Position numbers and translations under genes: made by a program. This document shows, one piece after another, positions 31,390 to 43,960 of a DNA stretch of 64,000 bases (its first letter is position 1; the number at the start of each line of letters is the position of its first letter). The notes beneath the pieces were generated by a model, which searched no databases, was not told the DNA's origin, and was given only the letters and a program-made list of their open reading frames with translations. The stretch is from Hemileia vastatrix (lineage: Eukaryota; Basidiomycota; Pucciniomycetes; Pucciniales; Zaghouaniaceae), in NCBI GenBank assembly GCA_030280995.1, contig JASXTE010000001.1:20712106-20776105 (forward strand). Direction: 5' to 3'.

Positions 31390-32918
31390 TTCTCTCATCC
31401 ATGGAAAGTTTTTTCTATTTTAGTTTTTCTATACTCCCTTCTACTCTTCCTGACTTCACTAATATCCTAATCTCACTACTTCACTCTCCCCTCATGATGC
31501 CTCTGTCTTTGTTCCTCTAGCTTCACCACCCTTCATCAATCTTACCTCTTTCTCTCACTTCTTTTTTGCTCTACATCATCCTTCTCTTTATCTTGAAAGA
31601 TTCTTATCTCTACTCTGCATATTCATAAGTCCACCTTTGGTAAGAAAATTTAAAGCAAAAAACATTTACATCAAAAGTGATAGCAAGGCATATTCCTAAA
31701 AAACCATAGACTAAGATACCATAAGCTACATTATTATTGGAAATGTAAAATTGCACAAATAGTTCTGGTTCATGATATTTGAGCATTCCCCAGTATACTT
31801 TGTTAAACAAATTAAGTGCAGAAAAAACTGAACTATTTCATGCTCACTTCAAAATCATTCAAAAAAAACACTATTCCCTTTGATGTTTGACATAAGAAAG
31901 GCTGTTTTCTATAACAAAACATGAGATAATCAATGTATGTTAAGAAACCAAATGTTTCCTGCATTTATGATTTACATGTTCAATGACAGATAGGGGCAAC
32001 TTGCATCCACCAAGCTTCTCACTGAAAAATAATAAACAATTAAATTTCACATCATTTTTTTCCCTCCATGTAATAGTCCAAAGTCAAAATCGACTAACAC
32101 ACCATAAGCTAAATGATTATTGGACATGTGAGATTGTACAAATAGTTCTGGTTTATGAGATTTGAACATCCCCCAGTATACTTTGTTTAACAAATGGAGT
32201 GCAGCAAAAACTGAACTATGTCATGCTCACATCAAAATTGTTCAACAAAAAAACACTATTCCCTTAGGTTTTTGGAAAACAAAAGGCTTTTTTCTATAAC
32301 TAAACATGAGATAATCAATTTATGTTAAAAAACCCATCTGTTGCTGAATTCATGACTTACAAGCTCAATAATAGATAGGGGAAACTTGCTTCAACCAAGA
32401 AGCTCACTGAAACATTATCAAAAATTAAATTTCACATCATTTTTGTCCCCCCATCTAATAGTCAAAAGACAAAATAGATTAACACACCATAAGCTACATG
32501 ATTATTGGACATGTAAAATTGCACAAATAGTTCTGGTTCATGAGATTTGAAAATTCCCTAGTATAATTTTCTAAAAAAATGGAGTGCAGAAAAAACTGAA
32601 CTATGTTATTCTCACTTCAAAATCATTCAACAAAAAAACACTATTCCCTTAGATGTTTGACAAAAGTAAGGTTTTTTTCTATGACAAAACATAAGATAAT
32701 CAATGTATGTTAAGAAACTAATATTTTTTTTAAATTTATGATTTACATTTTAAATGACAGATAGGGGCAACTTGCATCAACCAAGCTTCTCACTGAAAAA
32801 TAATAAACAATTAAATGGTACATCATTTTTGTCCCCCCATGTAATAGTCAAAAGTCAAAATTTATGAGGGAAAATGTACATTTCTCATGCCCAACATATC
32901 TATGCAATATGCAACATG
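31390..32918 (+). repeat. Dispersed repeat, left part, with a 384-bp unit in three copies
   Basis: The word ACCATAAGCTA starts units at 31718, 32101 and 32486 (periods 383 and 385); the third ends near 32870. Each holds TAGTTCTGGTT, GAACTAT, CACTATTCCC and GATAGGGG blocks. An inverted relative at 62640-63440 has one unit. The pyrimidine-rich start (31390-31630) also matches there, inverted. Short frames inside are not conserved between units. Confidence 0.8.
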
Positions 32919-32923
32919 ATATT

Positions 32924-34182
32924 TTCCAGCCAGGATATCTCAGGAGCCCAGTAAATTGTATGATAAACTACTGGAATCATTTAAGGGAATAATACTATGA
33001 ATTTTATTTAGTTACAATAAAATATCTTATTGAATAAAATTACATAAATATTTTATAAGTAAAATAATTATAATATTAATTTTATTATTAAGAAAATTTT
33101 TATTACATAAAAGATATTATATTCTATAACATCATGGTGCATTTTTTATGTATTTAATATTTCTAAATTAATAAATTAATTATTTAAATTTATATTATAA
33201 GTGTAATGATAAATTTAACTTTTAATGTAATTACAATTTAAATAATAAAATTTATATAGACTAAATACAATTTATCATATAATATTATCCATAAATATTG
33301 GGCACTTCCTTGAACCTTAAGGGTGTCACTAAAATTACTAAACAAATTAAAATACTTATTTAATATAATAAATTTAAATTCTCACTCTAAATAAGTTGTT
33401 TTATTTAATTAATTAATTGTTTCAATTAAATTAACAATTAAATTACTTGAAATAGTTAAAACAATTAATTAAATTTTCTTCATACTGAATTAAAAATTAT
33501 TATATAAATTAATGTGTGAAAAAAATTCTTTTTGTATTAATTAAATCCTTTCCATCTATTTGTACGACCTGTTTTGGGTTTTCTTTCTCACAGTTATCAG
33601 TTTTCACACTCACATAGTTACTCATTTTCTTAATTGTTTTGATTTGGAATTTTATGGTGGGAAAATAGTTCCTTATTCACGGGTTTTAATTTACTTTTTC
33701 ATTTCTCCCCTTATTTTTATATGTTTTAAGTAAATTAAATTATTTGTTTGTTTCACATTACTATACTCTTTGTAAATACAATTGAAATGCCCCAGATGGT
33801 TCTCTTGCCTATAAAAGGGCTTTAGAATCCTCTCTGGTTAAAATCACTTAAATTACATACATTATTTTTATTTTTATTAGCATTAAAAATCTAATATCAA
33901 TACTCAATAATTAATCTAAGGTTTCTTTAAGTTTATTAATAATAAAAATTATTTTCTGCGCAGAGAAAAGATTACTTAAATCAAAATTTCTTACCAATAA
34001 ACTAAACCTCACTGTTGTGTTACTCCTCATAAACTTTCATTGTATCTCTCTTATTTTGATTTAATTATTTTATTAGTTTTATTATTTTCATTTATACCTT
34101 TTTTTGTCTTCCCTTTAGTCCTTCCTTCTCCTCCATTACATTTCTTCCTTTCCTTCTCCTTCTTCTAGACAACCCTCCGACA
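32924..34182 (+). repeat. 5' LTR, chromovirus-like element
   Basis: 1,259 bp. The expected TG start has become TT (TTCCAGCC against TGTCATCC in the 3' LTR); it ends ACAACCCTCCGACA. Very AT-rich, with a TATA box at 33810. Confidence 0.85.
33810..33816 (+). promoter_or_regulatory. LTR TATA box
   Basis: TATAAAA followed by GGGCTTT. The 3' LTR has TTTAAAA at the matching place (near 42329), so only this copy keeps the motif. Confidence 0.55.
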
Positions 34183-34184
34183 AT

Positions 34185-34197
34185 TGGAGGCCTATCA
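34185..34197 (+). promoter_or_regulatory. Possible primer-binding site
   Basis: TTGGAGGCCTATC starts two bases after the 5' LTR. It begins TTGG rather than TGG and is unlike the site of the other two LTR elements, so the call is positional only. Confidence 0.35.
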
Positions 34198-34857
34198 AAA
34201 CAACAAAGACACTTTGGACAGACAACGTAATGCACAGACCAACTAGCACAAAACCAATTTTTTTTGTCCCGACTGTGTTTCGAACTTGGGTTTGATTGTT
34301 TTGGTTTATAGTATAGTAAAGTATATATATTTTAAAGTGATCTCTTGATCACTATAGTAAGTAAATCTTTGCATCTCTCAAATATATTATTAAATTTTTA
34401 TTGCAATAACAGTGCCTTGGCTATTTTGCTAAGTCACTGAGTTAAAATGATCATATTTTTTTAAAATTTTTTTCCTAGTTGACCATAATAGAGTTATACC
34501 CTAAGTCCAAGAGGATAATTAAATTTTTTTAAATAAATTATTAATTTTATTTTTCATTTAAATTTTTGATTTATTGGCTGACCATAATAGTACTCAGTGC
34601 TTAGTCCCAATATTACCAATCTATTTTGGTATTAATTATTTTTGGTTGACTTATTAAACCTTTTTGATTGGTCCCATAAAAATTATTGTTATTTCTTAAT
34701 AAAATAATTTGTAATTGCATATTTTATGTATTACATTTTTATTGATTAATTGATTTTTGAATAAATTTTAAAATTAAAACAAAATCATTTGATTATTTTT
34801 ATTTTGAAAATATTAATTTAAGCCATTAAATCCATTTGATTTTTTGTTCACAGTTTT
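34198..34857 (+). other. Retroelement leader, no gene
   Basis: AT-rich leader between the LTR and the first Gag frame. Confidence 0.5.
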
Positions 34858-36930
34858 TATGCTCAGTAGTTTGGCAAACAGCATGGATAATCTTCATAGT
34901 GATGAAATTGATTTGGATGTTGATAATGAATATGTAGGTTCTTCAAAATTAACTTAGAAGAATTCTTCAGCTAACAAAAAACATTCATACTCCTCAGGAC
35001 ATAGAAATTCCAGGAGAAGTGGCAAACCCCCCTCACCAAACTACTCTGAAAGAAGTAAAGCCTCAGATAAATCAGGAAAATCCTCTAAAGGGTATAAAAA
35101 TAAAAAAGATCTCTCTGACGCAACAAATAAACAATCTTTCTAGCCATATAAAAGAACTGAAGGCAGAAATCATTAAGTACAAGGCAAGAGTAGACACACT
35201 CTGGAAACAGATGCAGGAGCTCTTAAGTCACAAGCAGGTTCAACCTCCTCCTTTCCCAGCCTCTTAGACTCAGCCTCATCCCCATCAGGCACCTAGCTCT
35301 TTCACTCAAAGTCAAAACACTCTACAAGTGGAACAGTGGAAATGGGACTACCTGATGAGCCATTAAAAACATAATGTTCAGCAGCCAGCAGCTAAACACC
35401 TTGGCCAATCCAGGACACAAACCTACCATCAATCTCCTCAAGCCCATCCTTATCAGGTAGGAAAAAGAGAGAAGGCACAGGGGAAATTTTGTCCCTTTCC
35501 ATGGTAAGTAATTTGTTTGATAAAAATGTTGGTATGTATAATGATAAATCTTCCCCCACAGGTAATCTTGTGGATAATGGTGAAGGAACTTTCAAACCCA
35601 TAAAGAGAAAACTTCCTTTAATGAGTAGCCCTAATGATGTAATTAGTAAATTATCATTTGATGAGCCTTTACATTTAACTTCTACTTCTTTAATCAATTC
35701 TTCTCCTGCAATTTAAAATGATTCTGTTTCCCCTGAAGTCTATACCTTTCTTGAGAAAACTTCTGGTGATATATTGAAAGATACACTTGATTTTAATGTT
35801 GTAAAAGACAAAAATTTGAGAGATGTATTAGTACATGAGAGTGACAAATTAAATAAGTTACACTTTCAATGTAAAGTGAGTTCTTGTGTACAGGATACAG
35901 ATTATTTTAAAATCAACAAAACTTTGAATATTGTTCTTAGTCAAAAAAAACAAATAAGAAGTGATGATAGAGCTATCTCAGATAAAAATATTAATCTTCA
36001 TAAAACTTTTAGTGAGTTAATGCCCCTAATTGAAGAGAATTATTCATTGAAAAGTGAAATTAAGTCTCTACACAATGAGTTGAAAAAGCTGAAGAATTAT
36101 TTCTAAGCTCTGAGTACCAAATACACAGTTTTTGAGGACAGAAATGTTTTATCCCTTGCAAAAAAAAAATGACCAGATGTCTGAAATTCCAAGGATAAGA
36201 AGTTCTTTGTTGAATCTACAGGAAAAAGTCTCAGCCTTAACTGTCAATCATTATGGTGTAGATGAAAATGCTGCCCGTAAGCTGCATAAAAATAAAGGAA
36301 AGGGGCCTGAACAAAGCAGCTCTTTTCTTCCCCATATTTCAGCCATTAAACAAACTGACAATGAGTCTGTAAAATCTTTTTCTACAAGCAAAAAATATTT
36401 TGATGGTCATGAACAGGATGTTTCTGTAAATAATGAAATTTCTGAACACCTGGATAAACTATAAGAATTATTGATGTTAAATAATTCTAATCAAAAGATG
36501 GACCATCCCAGTAGCCAGAAAAATTGTCCAAAACTGGATCAGTATCCCACTTTTGATGGTGACTCTTCATCTGACTGGCAACACTTTGTTCAGAGAATGG
36601 ATAATCTGAAAAACTCTTATAAATTTCTAGATGAATAAATTGTTTCTAAGTTAATTTCTTTATTTTCAAATGTAGCTTTAATGTGGTATGTATCTGTCTT
36701 ATTGGAAAATCAACATTATTCTAAGAAAGAGTGGAAAACATTAATTGAAAATCAATTTGGTGGTTCCAAGTTCAGACTTTCCCAGCAGAGATTATATGAG
36801 ACTGCTAAATATGTGTCCTCCTCTCCTGAAAAACCTTTTTTTTCCTTATGAAAATTACAAAACTTTTTTAGAGCTATGGATCCTAAAATGGATTATGATA
36901 TTTGGAGAGATAAAATTCTCTGAAAGATTT
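34858..36930 (+). pseudogene. gag: Gag of chromovirus-like element
   Basis: Begins near ATG 34861 with an acidic, then Ser/Lys-rich stretch. A coiled coil follows (35019-35267, THE..LKAEI-type heptads), then frames 35489-35716, 35774-36106 and 36132-36464. The capsid-like core is 36474-36900, with PTFDGDSSSDWQHF, a KLISLFS..ALMWY block and YETAKYVSSSPEKPF. Stops at 36465 and 36636 and frame changes near 36107 and 36915 break it. The WY and P.FDG motifs identify the retrotransposon Gag family. It would package element RNA in cytoplasmic particles. Confidence 0.7.
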
Positions 36931-39900
36931 GATTGTGGCAAGGACTGAGCATGTGAGAGAGAATTCTTCTTTTATTAATATCTGTAGTGAAGTTCTACTA
37001 AATAATAGATATGAACCAAGGAATTATTGTTCAAAATCTTATAATGACCAGCAAAAGCCTTCCACAAAACTTCAAGACAAATCTGGTACACCTTCTGCTC
37101 CAGTTGCACCAAATAAATATGCAACTAGCACTTGTTTTGAATGTAACAAACCATGGCAAAAAGGACATATTTGTGACAAGAAAGTTTATCTTGTTGAAAA
37201 AAATGAGGAATATGAAAATACTCAAGCAGATCTTTTTGATTCCTCCAGTGACTGTAATAGAAATATCTCTAATGACCATGAGTATTCTCAGGAAGTTCTG
37301 GTTTTATAAAAGGATATCCAATATTTAGATAATTGGTCTAAAAATTATGATATTGAATTATCTTCTGTAGAAAATGCTGAAGTAATTAGAGATATTAATG
37401 ACATTTCCATTTTAGTATCACCTTTAAGAGCACCAGTTATCATAAATGGTAAAAATTTTGAAGTTATTCTTGACTCTGGTGCTTGAGGAAGTGTAGTGTC
37501 TGAGAAAGCACTGGCTTCTGTGGATAAGGATTATCAATGCAAATTATTACCTATCACATCTGAAAAATGGAAAGGTTATGGTTCTGTTTTATGCCCCATT
37601 GGCAAATACAAGACCACTGTGTTTTTTAAATATAATGGTGGTTTTGTCAGAGCTATTTGTGAATTTGTTGTTATGAAAAATGATAATTTAAGCAATTGGT
37701 TTATCATGGGAAATGATATTTTAACCATGTTTTGCATTAAATTGGATCCTGAAAACAATTGTTTTACCTTGGGCATGAATGGGAAAATAAAATTTAAATT
37801 TTCTTCTTCAAAAAAGCATTCTGCACCTATATTAAAATCTTGTAATTCTTTGATCCAACGTAAAGGCAGAAAAACAGAGGAAATGGATGTCTTATTTTTG
37901 GAAATTGATACAGCTTCAGTTGGTGATCAATTGACTGATAATCAAAAAGATTCAATAGTAGCATTAATTACATCTTTCCCAATGGCTTTTGCTCATGGTT
38001 CCCATGTGTTAAGATTGGTTAAATATGAAATGAAAATTTATTTATCCTTCAATTTGGATGAAATACCTCCTAGCCTAAAGAAAAAACCTTATCCTGCTTC
38101 TCCCACAAAGAGAAAAGATATTGAAGATAATATCTCAACTTTATTAGGTATGAGTATTATTGAAAAAGGAGTTTTTACACCCAAATATTGTGTCATCTCT
38201 CCAGTTTTGATCTCCTATGAGAAAGATAAAGCTAGACTTTGTGGAGATTATAGAGCTTTGAATACTTATACTTTGGATGATATTTACCCCTTACCCAGAA
38301 TTAGCTCTATATGTGCTACCTTGCAAGGTGCAAAGTTCATAAGCTGTCTGGATGGGAATAAGGGTTATTATCAAATACCTGCTGAAAAGTCTTCCCAAAA
38401 TGTTTTTCTAATTGCAAACAATGTGAGAATTTACAAATATTTTAGGATGCCTTTTGTTCCTAAAAATGCCCCTTCAATATTCCAAAAAGTAATGGATAAC
38501 ACATTTCATCAGGAAATAATTGAAGGATGGTAAATGGTTTATATTGATGACATCATAGTTTTTTCTAAAAATTTTGATGAACACATCCAACACATAGGAA
38601 GAGTATTTCAGAAAATGGATGAAATTAATATGACTATATCCTTGAAAAAGTGTAAATTTGGGTTTCAATCCTTGAAAGTCCTAGGTAATGTAGTTTCTGG
38701 CTTACAGATCTGTGTAGACCAAGGAAAAGTTGCTGCTATCCAAAATGTGTCAGTACCAACTTCTGTAAGGGAAATACAGAGTTTTTTGCAAATGTGTGGC
38801 TACCATAGACAATATATAAAAAATTATCAAGTCATAGCCTTACCACTTACCAAAGTAACAAGAAAAGATGTGGCTTATATATGGAATAAGGATACTCAAA
38901 GAGCTTTTGATATATTAAAGAAATGTTTGATGTCAGCTCCATTCCTTTCCCTTCAAGATTTTAATAAGCCTTCTGTTCTTGATACAGATGCAAGTTTTAT
39001 TGGTCTTGAAGCTTCTCTACACCATAAACAAATTATTAATGAAAATGTTTCAGAAGTAGTAATCTGTTATATTTCAAGAACCTTGAGAAAGAGTGAATTG
39101 AAGTATGGTGTCACTCAAGTAGAGTGCATAGCAGCTGTATGGGCTTTATAAAAGCTTCATTATTATCTATATTACCAAAAGTTTGAATTAGTTACTGATT
39201 GAAGTGCTGTGAAATCTCTTTTGAACTTGAAAACACCAAATAGACATATGCTTAGGTGGAAACTTGCTGTTCAAGAATACAGAGGTAGAATGACTATTAT
39301 TCACATGGCTGGAAATGTTCATTCAAATGTAGATATGTTGTCTAGATTACCTCTTCCAAATGACGTATCCAATCCAGCTTATGTACCTGAAGATGATACA
39401 GTACATATACATGGTATATACATTGTTGATATTGAAGAGGAACTATTAAAATTAATTCTGGATTCATATGATAAAGATTCTGATTTAAATAAATTAGTTA
39501 CAATTTTGAATGATCCAAAGAATTCTTCTATTCAAGCATTGATAAAAACTCTTTCTACAAAGTACCAAAATGCTTTGAGTAAGGGAAATTTTTCAATTGA
39601 AGATGGTTATATTTATTATAGGAGAAAACTGACCAATTTCATAGTTGTTCCTCCTTCTTTGAAATAAACCATCTTAAAACTTTGTCATGATGACATATTA
39701 GCAGGACATTTTGACCTTTAGAAAACCATAATCAGAATTAAAAACACTTCTTGGTGGGCTAATGTGTCTGAAGACACAAAATTATATGTTGAATCTTGTG
39801 ATTCTTGTCAAAAATCTAAAAGACTGACAGGTAAAAGAGCAGGATTGTTACAATATATTGGAGAACCTGATGCTCCTGGGCAAATCATTAACATAGATTT

Positions 39901-40975
39901 TGTTACTGGTCTTCATATAGCAGGTAAAGACAGTTATAACTATTTCTGGGTAAAAGTGGATAGATTCAAAAAAATTTGCAAATTTATTCCCACCCAAAAA
40001 GATGTATCCACAAAAGAATTAGATTTCTTATGGTGGTCGTACATGTTTAATATTATTAGATTTCCAAAAGCCATTATCTCTGATAGAGACCCAAAATTTA
40101 CATCTGAATTTTGGACATCTTTAATGTATATTTGTGGCTGTGAGTTAAAATTGTCTACATCTCACCATCCTCACACTGATGGTCTAGCTGAAAGAATGAT
40201 TTAAACTCTGGAAGATATTATTAGAAGGTATTGTGCCTTTGGATTAGATTATAAAAACAATGACAGATTTATTCATGACTGGGTCACTCTATTTCCAGGT
40301 CTTGAATTTGCATATAATAGCACTGTTCATTCTGTCACTGAGAAAAAGCCTTTTGAGCTTTGGTTAGGTTATGTCCCAAAAACTCCTGCTCAAATTCTCA
40401 ATAATAAATTACTTAAATTGGAATTAAACCCTGGTGTAAAATGTTTTATGCAAATGCAACAGCTATGCAGAAAACATGCTCAAAGCTGTATTGATAAGGC
40501 ATTTGAATATGAAAAGAAAAGATGGGATAAATCCCATAAAGAATACAAGTTTAACAAAGGCAATGAAGTGTTAATATCTACTCTCCATTTTAATCTACAG
40601 GGAAACAATAAATTAAAAGATCCTTTTGTAGGAAAATTTGTTGTTGAAAGAATGGTTGGAGATAATGCAGTAGAAGTCTTATTGTATTCTTCATATGATA
40701 GAAAACATCCTGTTTTCCCCATTTCCTTGCTTAAAGGTTATACTTCCAACAGTGACTTATTTCCCAAAAGAAGGGGAAGACCTAAGAAAAACCCTCAGAA
40801 AGTCACAGAAACTGCAGAAATTGATAAAATTCTCAATGATAGAATTATCACTTATGAAAGAGGTATTGAATATTTATTGAGATACAAGAACAAATCATCT
40901 GAACCTGATGCATGGATTCCTGGAAAAGAAATTTCAAATCTTCCTACTCTGTTAAAAAAATATAAAAAAAAATAA
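36929..40975 (+). pseudogene. pol: Pol polyprotein: zinc knuckle, PR, RT, RNase H, IN, chromodomain
   Basis: One frame from 36929 to 40975 with about eight stops. A CFECNKPWQKGHIC knuckle (37132-37175) ends Gag. Protease has an intact DSGA (37472-37483) with TGA as the next codon. RT spans 38050-38800 with intact YIDD (38540-38551). RNase H follows with DTDASF (about 38981). Integrase shows its zinc cysteines CDSCQKSK (39799), first Asp in NIDFVTGL, second in ISDRDPKF and Glu in LAERMI, followed by a stop (40202). A chromodomain (IEYLLRYKNK...DAWIPGKEI) closes the protein. Short frames on either strand inside it are shadows. Confidence 0.85.
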
Positions 40976-41002
40976 ATCTTAGCATTTTTATAATTGCTTT
41001 TT

Positions 41003-41015
41003 TAGAGAGAAGGAG
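41003..41015 (+). promoter_or_regulatory. Polypurine tract
   Basis: AGAGAGAAGGAG lies against the 3' LTR start (TG at 41016). Confidence 0.7.
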
Positions 41016-42722
41016 TGTCATCCAGGCTATCTCAGGAGCCCAGTAAATTGTATAATAAATTACTTGAATCATTTAAGGGACTAATACTATGCATTTTATG
41101 TAGTTACAATAAAATATCTTATTGAATAAAATTATATAAATAATTTATAAGTAAAATAATTATTATATTTATTTTATTATTAAGAAAATTTTTATTACAT
41201 AAAAGATATTAAATTGTATTACATCATGGCACATTTTTTATGTATTTAATATTTCTAAATTAATAAATTAATTATTTAAATTTATATTATAAGTGTAATA
41301 ATAAATTTAACTTATAATGTAATTACAATTTAAATAATAAAATTTATATAGACTAAATACAATTTATCATATAATATTATCCATAAATATTGAGCGCTTC
41401 CTTGACCCTTAAGTGTGTCACTAAATATACTAAATAAATTAAAATACTTATTAGGGGGTATCAATGTTTAGGGATCTGCAATTAAATTAATTGTGGAAAA
41501 TAATCTGCATACCCCAATTATCTTCCACAATTATTTTTGCTAATAATTGGGTTATTACACACTTTACGTGTCAATGTTCACCTCTTATCCAACATTTTTT
41601 TACTCAATTTTTCATAACCACATCTTGGACAACTTTCTGCCATAACCACATCTTTGACTACTCTCTGGATATGTCTCATGGATGTGATGAGTTTGGGATC
41701 AGGAATTAGGAATGGAAATTGGGGTATAAGAGGCAGAATAATGCATTATCATGGATTCCTTATCCACTAGCCCCAGGGCTAGTGGATAATAATCTTCTGC
41801 AATTAATAATGCCTGATCCAGGGAAAAAAAATTTCTGATCCCTAATTGTGGATCCCTGAACATTGATACCCCCTACTTAATATAATAAATTTAAATTCTC
41901 ACTCTAAATAAGTTATTTTATTAAATTAATTAATTGTTTCAATTAAATTGATAATTAAATTGCTTGAAATAGTTAAAACAATTAATTAAAATTTATTCAT
42001 CCTGAATTAAAAATTATTATATAAATTAATGTTTGAAAATAATTCTTTTTGTTCTAATTAAACCCTTCCCATCTATTTGTACTACCTGTTTTGGATTTTC
42101 TTTCTCACAGTTATCAGTTTTCAAACTCACGTAGTTACTCATTTTCTTAATTGTTTTGTTTTGGGATTTTATGGTGGGAAAGTTGTTCCTTATTCAGGGG
42201 TTTTAAGTTACTTTTTCATTTCTCCCCTTATTTTTATATGCTTCAAGTAAATTAAATTATTTGTTTGCTTCACATTACTATACTCTTTGTAAATACAATT
42301 GAGATGCCCCAGATGGTCCTCTTGCCTTTAAAAGGGCTTTAGAATCCTCTCTGGTTAACATCACTTACATTACATACATTTTACATACTAACAATACATT
42401 ATTTTTATTTTTATTAGCATTACAAACCTAAAATTAATACCCAAGAATTAATCTAAGGTTTCTTTAAAGTTATTAATAATAAAAATTGTTTGCCACACAC
42501 AGAAAACATTACTTACTTAAATTAATATTTTTAACCAATAAACTAAACCTCACTGTTTTGTTACTCCTCATAGACTGTTGTTGTATCTCTCTTTTTTGAT
42601 TCAATTCTTTTATTAGTTTTATTATTTTCATTTCTTCCTTTTGTTGTCCTCCCTTTAGTTCTTCCTTCTTCTCCATTCCATTTCTTCCTTTCTTTCTCCT
42701 TCTTCTAGACAACCTGCCAACA
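41016..42722 (+). repeat. 3' LTR, chromovirus-like element, with MITE inside
   Basis: TGTCATCC to CCAACA. After the 422-bp insert and one 3-bp duplication are set aside it is about 1,282 bp and aligns along its length with 32924-34182. Confidence 0.85.
41453..41874. mobile_element. 422-bp MITE derived from the 4.3 kb TIR element
   Basis: Ends AGGGGGTATCAATGTTTAGG and, inverted, AGGGGGTATCAATGTTCAGG. Its two halves match the outer parts of 24839-29178. Flanks ATT (41450-41452) and ACT (41875-41877), compared with the uninterrupted 5' LTR (ACTT-ATT-TAATATA), show a 3-bp duplication with one later change. The 72-residue reading inside is not a gene. Confidence 0.85.
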
Positions 42723-43960
42723 ATATTGAATATCCAACTTTAGCCCTCTAAGTGTATTCATAAAAATGTATCAACTCAAGGTAAACCAATCAATATCAAA
42801 AATTATCATTAAGTATAAGGAAGATTGAATAAAAAAATTATAAAATTCTGTAAATCATTATCTTCATCAACTACATCAATTTTGAAAAAAATCAAAAATG
42901 TCAAAAAAATCATAAAAATCAAAAAAAAAATCATAATAACCATATAAAATTAAAGAAATAATAAAAATCATTAAAATAAATAAAAATAAATAAAAATAAA
43001 AAAATCAAAAAAAAATCAAGATAATCAAAAAAAATCATAAAAACCATAAAAACCATAAAAATTTTAAAAAATCAATAAAATCAAAACAAAAATATCAAAA
43101 AAAATAAAAAAAAATGAAAAAAGTCACAAAAAACATAAAAAAACATAAAAAATAAAAACAAAAATTAAAAAAATAAAAAATAAAATAAAAAAAATCACAA
43201 AAAACATAAAAAAACATAAAAAATTAAAAAAATAAAAACAAAAAATTAAAAAATTAAAAATAAAATTAAAAAAAATTAAAGAAAAATTAAAAAAATCAAA
43301 AAAAATGAAAATCATAAAAATTATAAAAATTATAAAAGCATTAGGGGGTATCATAGTTAGAAATTTGTAATTATTTAAAAGGTATTTCACTACACAAAAA
43401 GAAAGCCATAAACTTGATATTAATTCCAAGCAAAAAGGTGTATTTGGGGTACAATATTCCATATATTAAAAAATAATCATGGTTGATTTGGTGGAAAAAA
43501 GAGGTATTTTGAAATGGCAGATTTCTAACTTTGATACCCCCTATTAAAAATAATAAAATTAAAACAATAAAAACAAGCAAAAAAATCAAAAATTAATTAA
43601 AATTTATAAAATTTACAAAGAAATAAAAAATATCAAAAAAATTAAACAAATCTTATAAAAAAATATCATAAAGATTAATAAACATTTTAAAAATCTTAAA
43701 AATCATAAAAATAAATTTTTTTTAAAAAAAATCAAAAGAATCAAAAGAATCAAAAAATGATAATAATCAAAAAATTTAAAAAAATCAAACATCAAACAAA
43801 CATAAAAATCAAATAATTTCAAAAATTATATAAATAAAAAAACAAAAAATCTCAAAAATATTTTAAAAATCATAAATTTTCAAAAAATTAGAAAAATACT
43901 TAAATATAAAAATAAAAACCTTATGAATCTTATAGTTCTTGAGATTCATAAAAATCTTAT
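42723..43960. repeat. Dispersed repeat, right part; A-rich simple sequence
   Basis: The first 120 bases match 62580-62710 inverted (GAATATCCAACT, CTCTAAGTGTATTCA, GTATCAACT). Then comes an AAAAATCATAAAAATC-type tract whose reverse strand yields a Phe/Ile-rich reading (43124-43462) of no meaning. Confidence 0.7.
43343..43542. mobile_element. 200-bp MITE
   Basis: Termini AGGGGGTATCATAGTTAGAA and, inverted, AGGGGGTATCAAAGTTAGAA, about 25 bp long with few differences. ATT flanks both sides (43340-43342, 43543-43545), a perfect 3-bp target duplication. Confidence 0.85.

Larger units (their letters stand above)
32924..42722 (+). mobile_element. Ty3/gypsy chromovirus-like LTR retrotransposon, 9.8 kb, decayed
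   Basis: LTRs at 32924-34182 and 41016-42722 (the latter with a 422-bp MITE), a purine tract at 41003-41015 and a 5-bp ATATT duplication (32919-32923, 42723-42727). The interior holds gag, then protease, RT, RNase H, integrase and a chromodomain in one pol frame broken by stops. The NRHMLRW and LPLPNDVSNPAYVPE blocks are, from memory, typical of rust-fungus elements. By eye the LTRs differ more than those of the Gag-only element, so this insertion is older. Confidence 0.9.

Noticed and set aside
43124..43462. 112-residue Phe/Ile-rich ORF
   Set aside because: Produced by A-rich simple sequence on the other strand and runs into a MITE.
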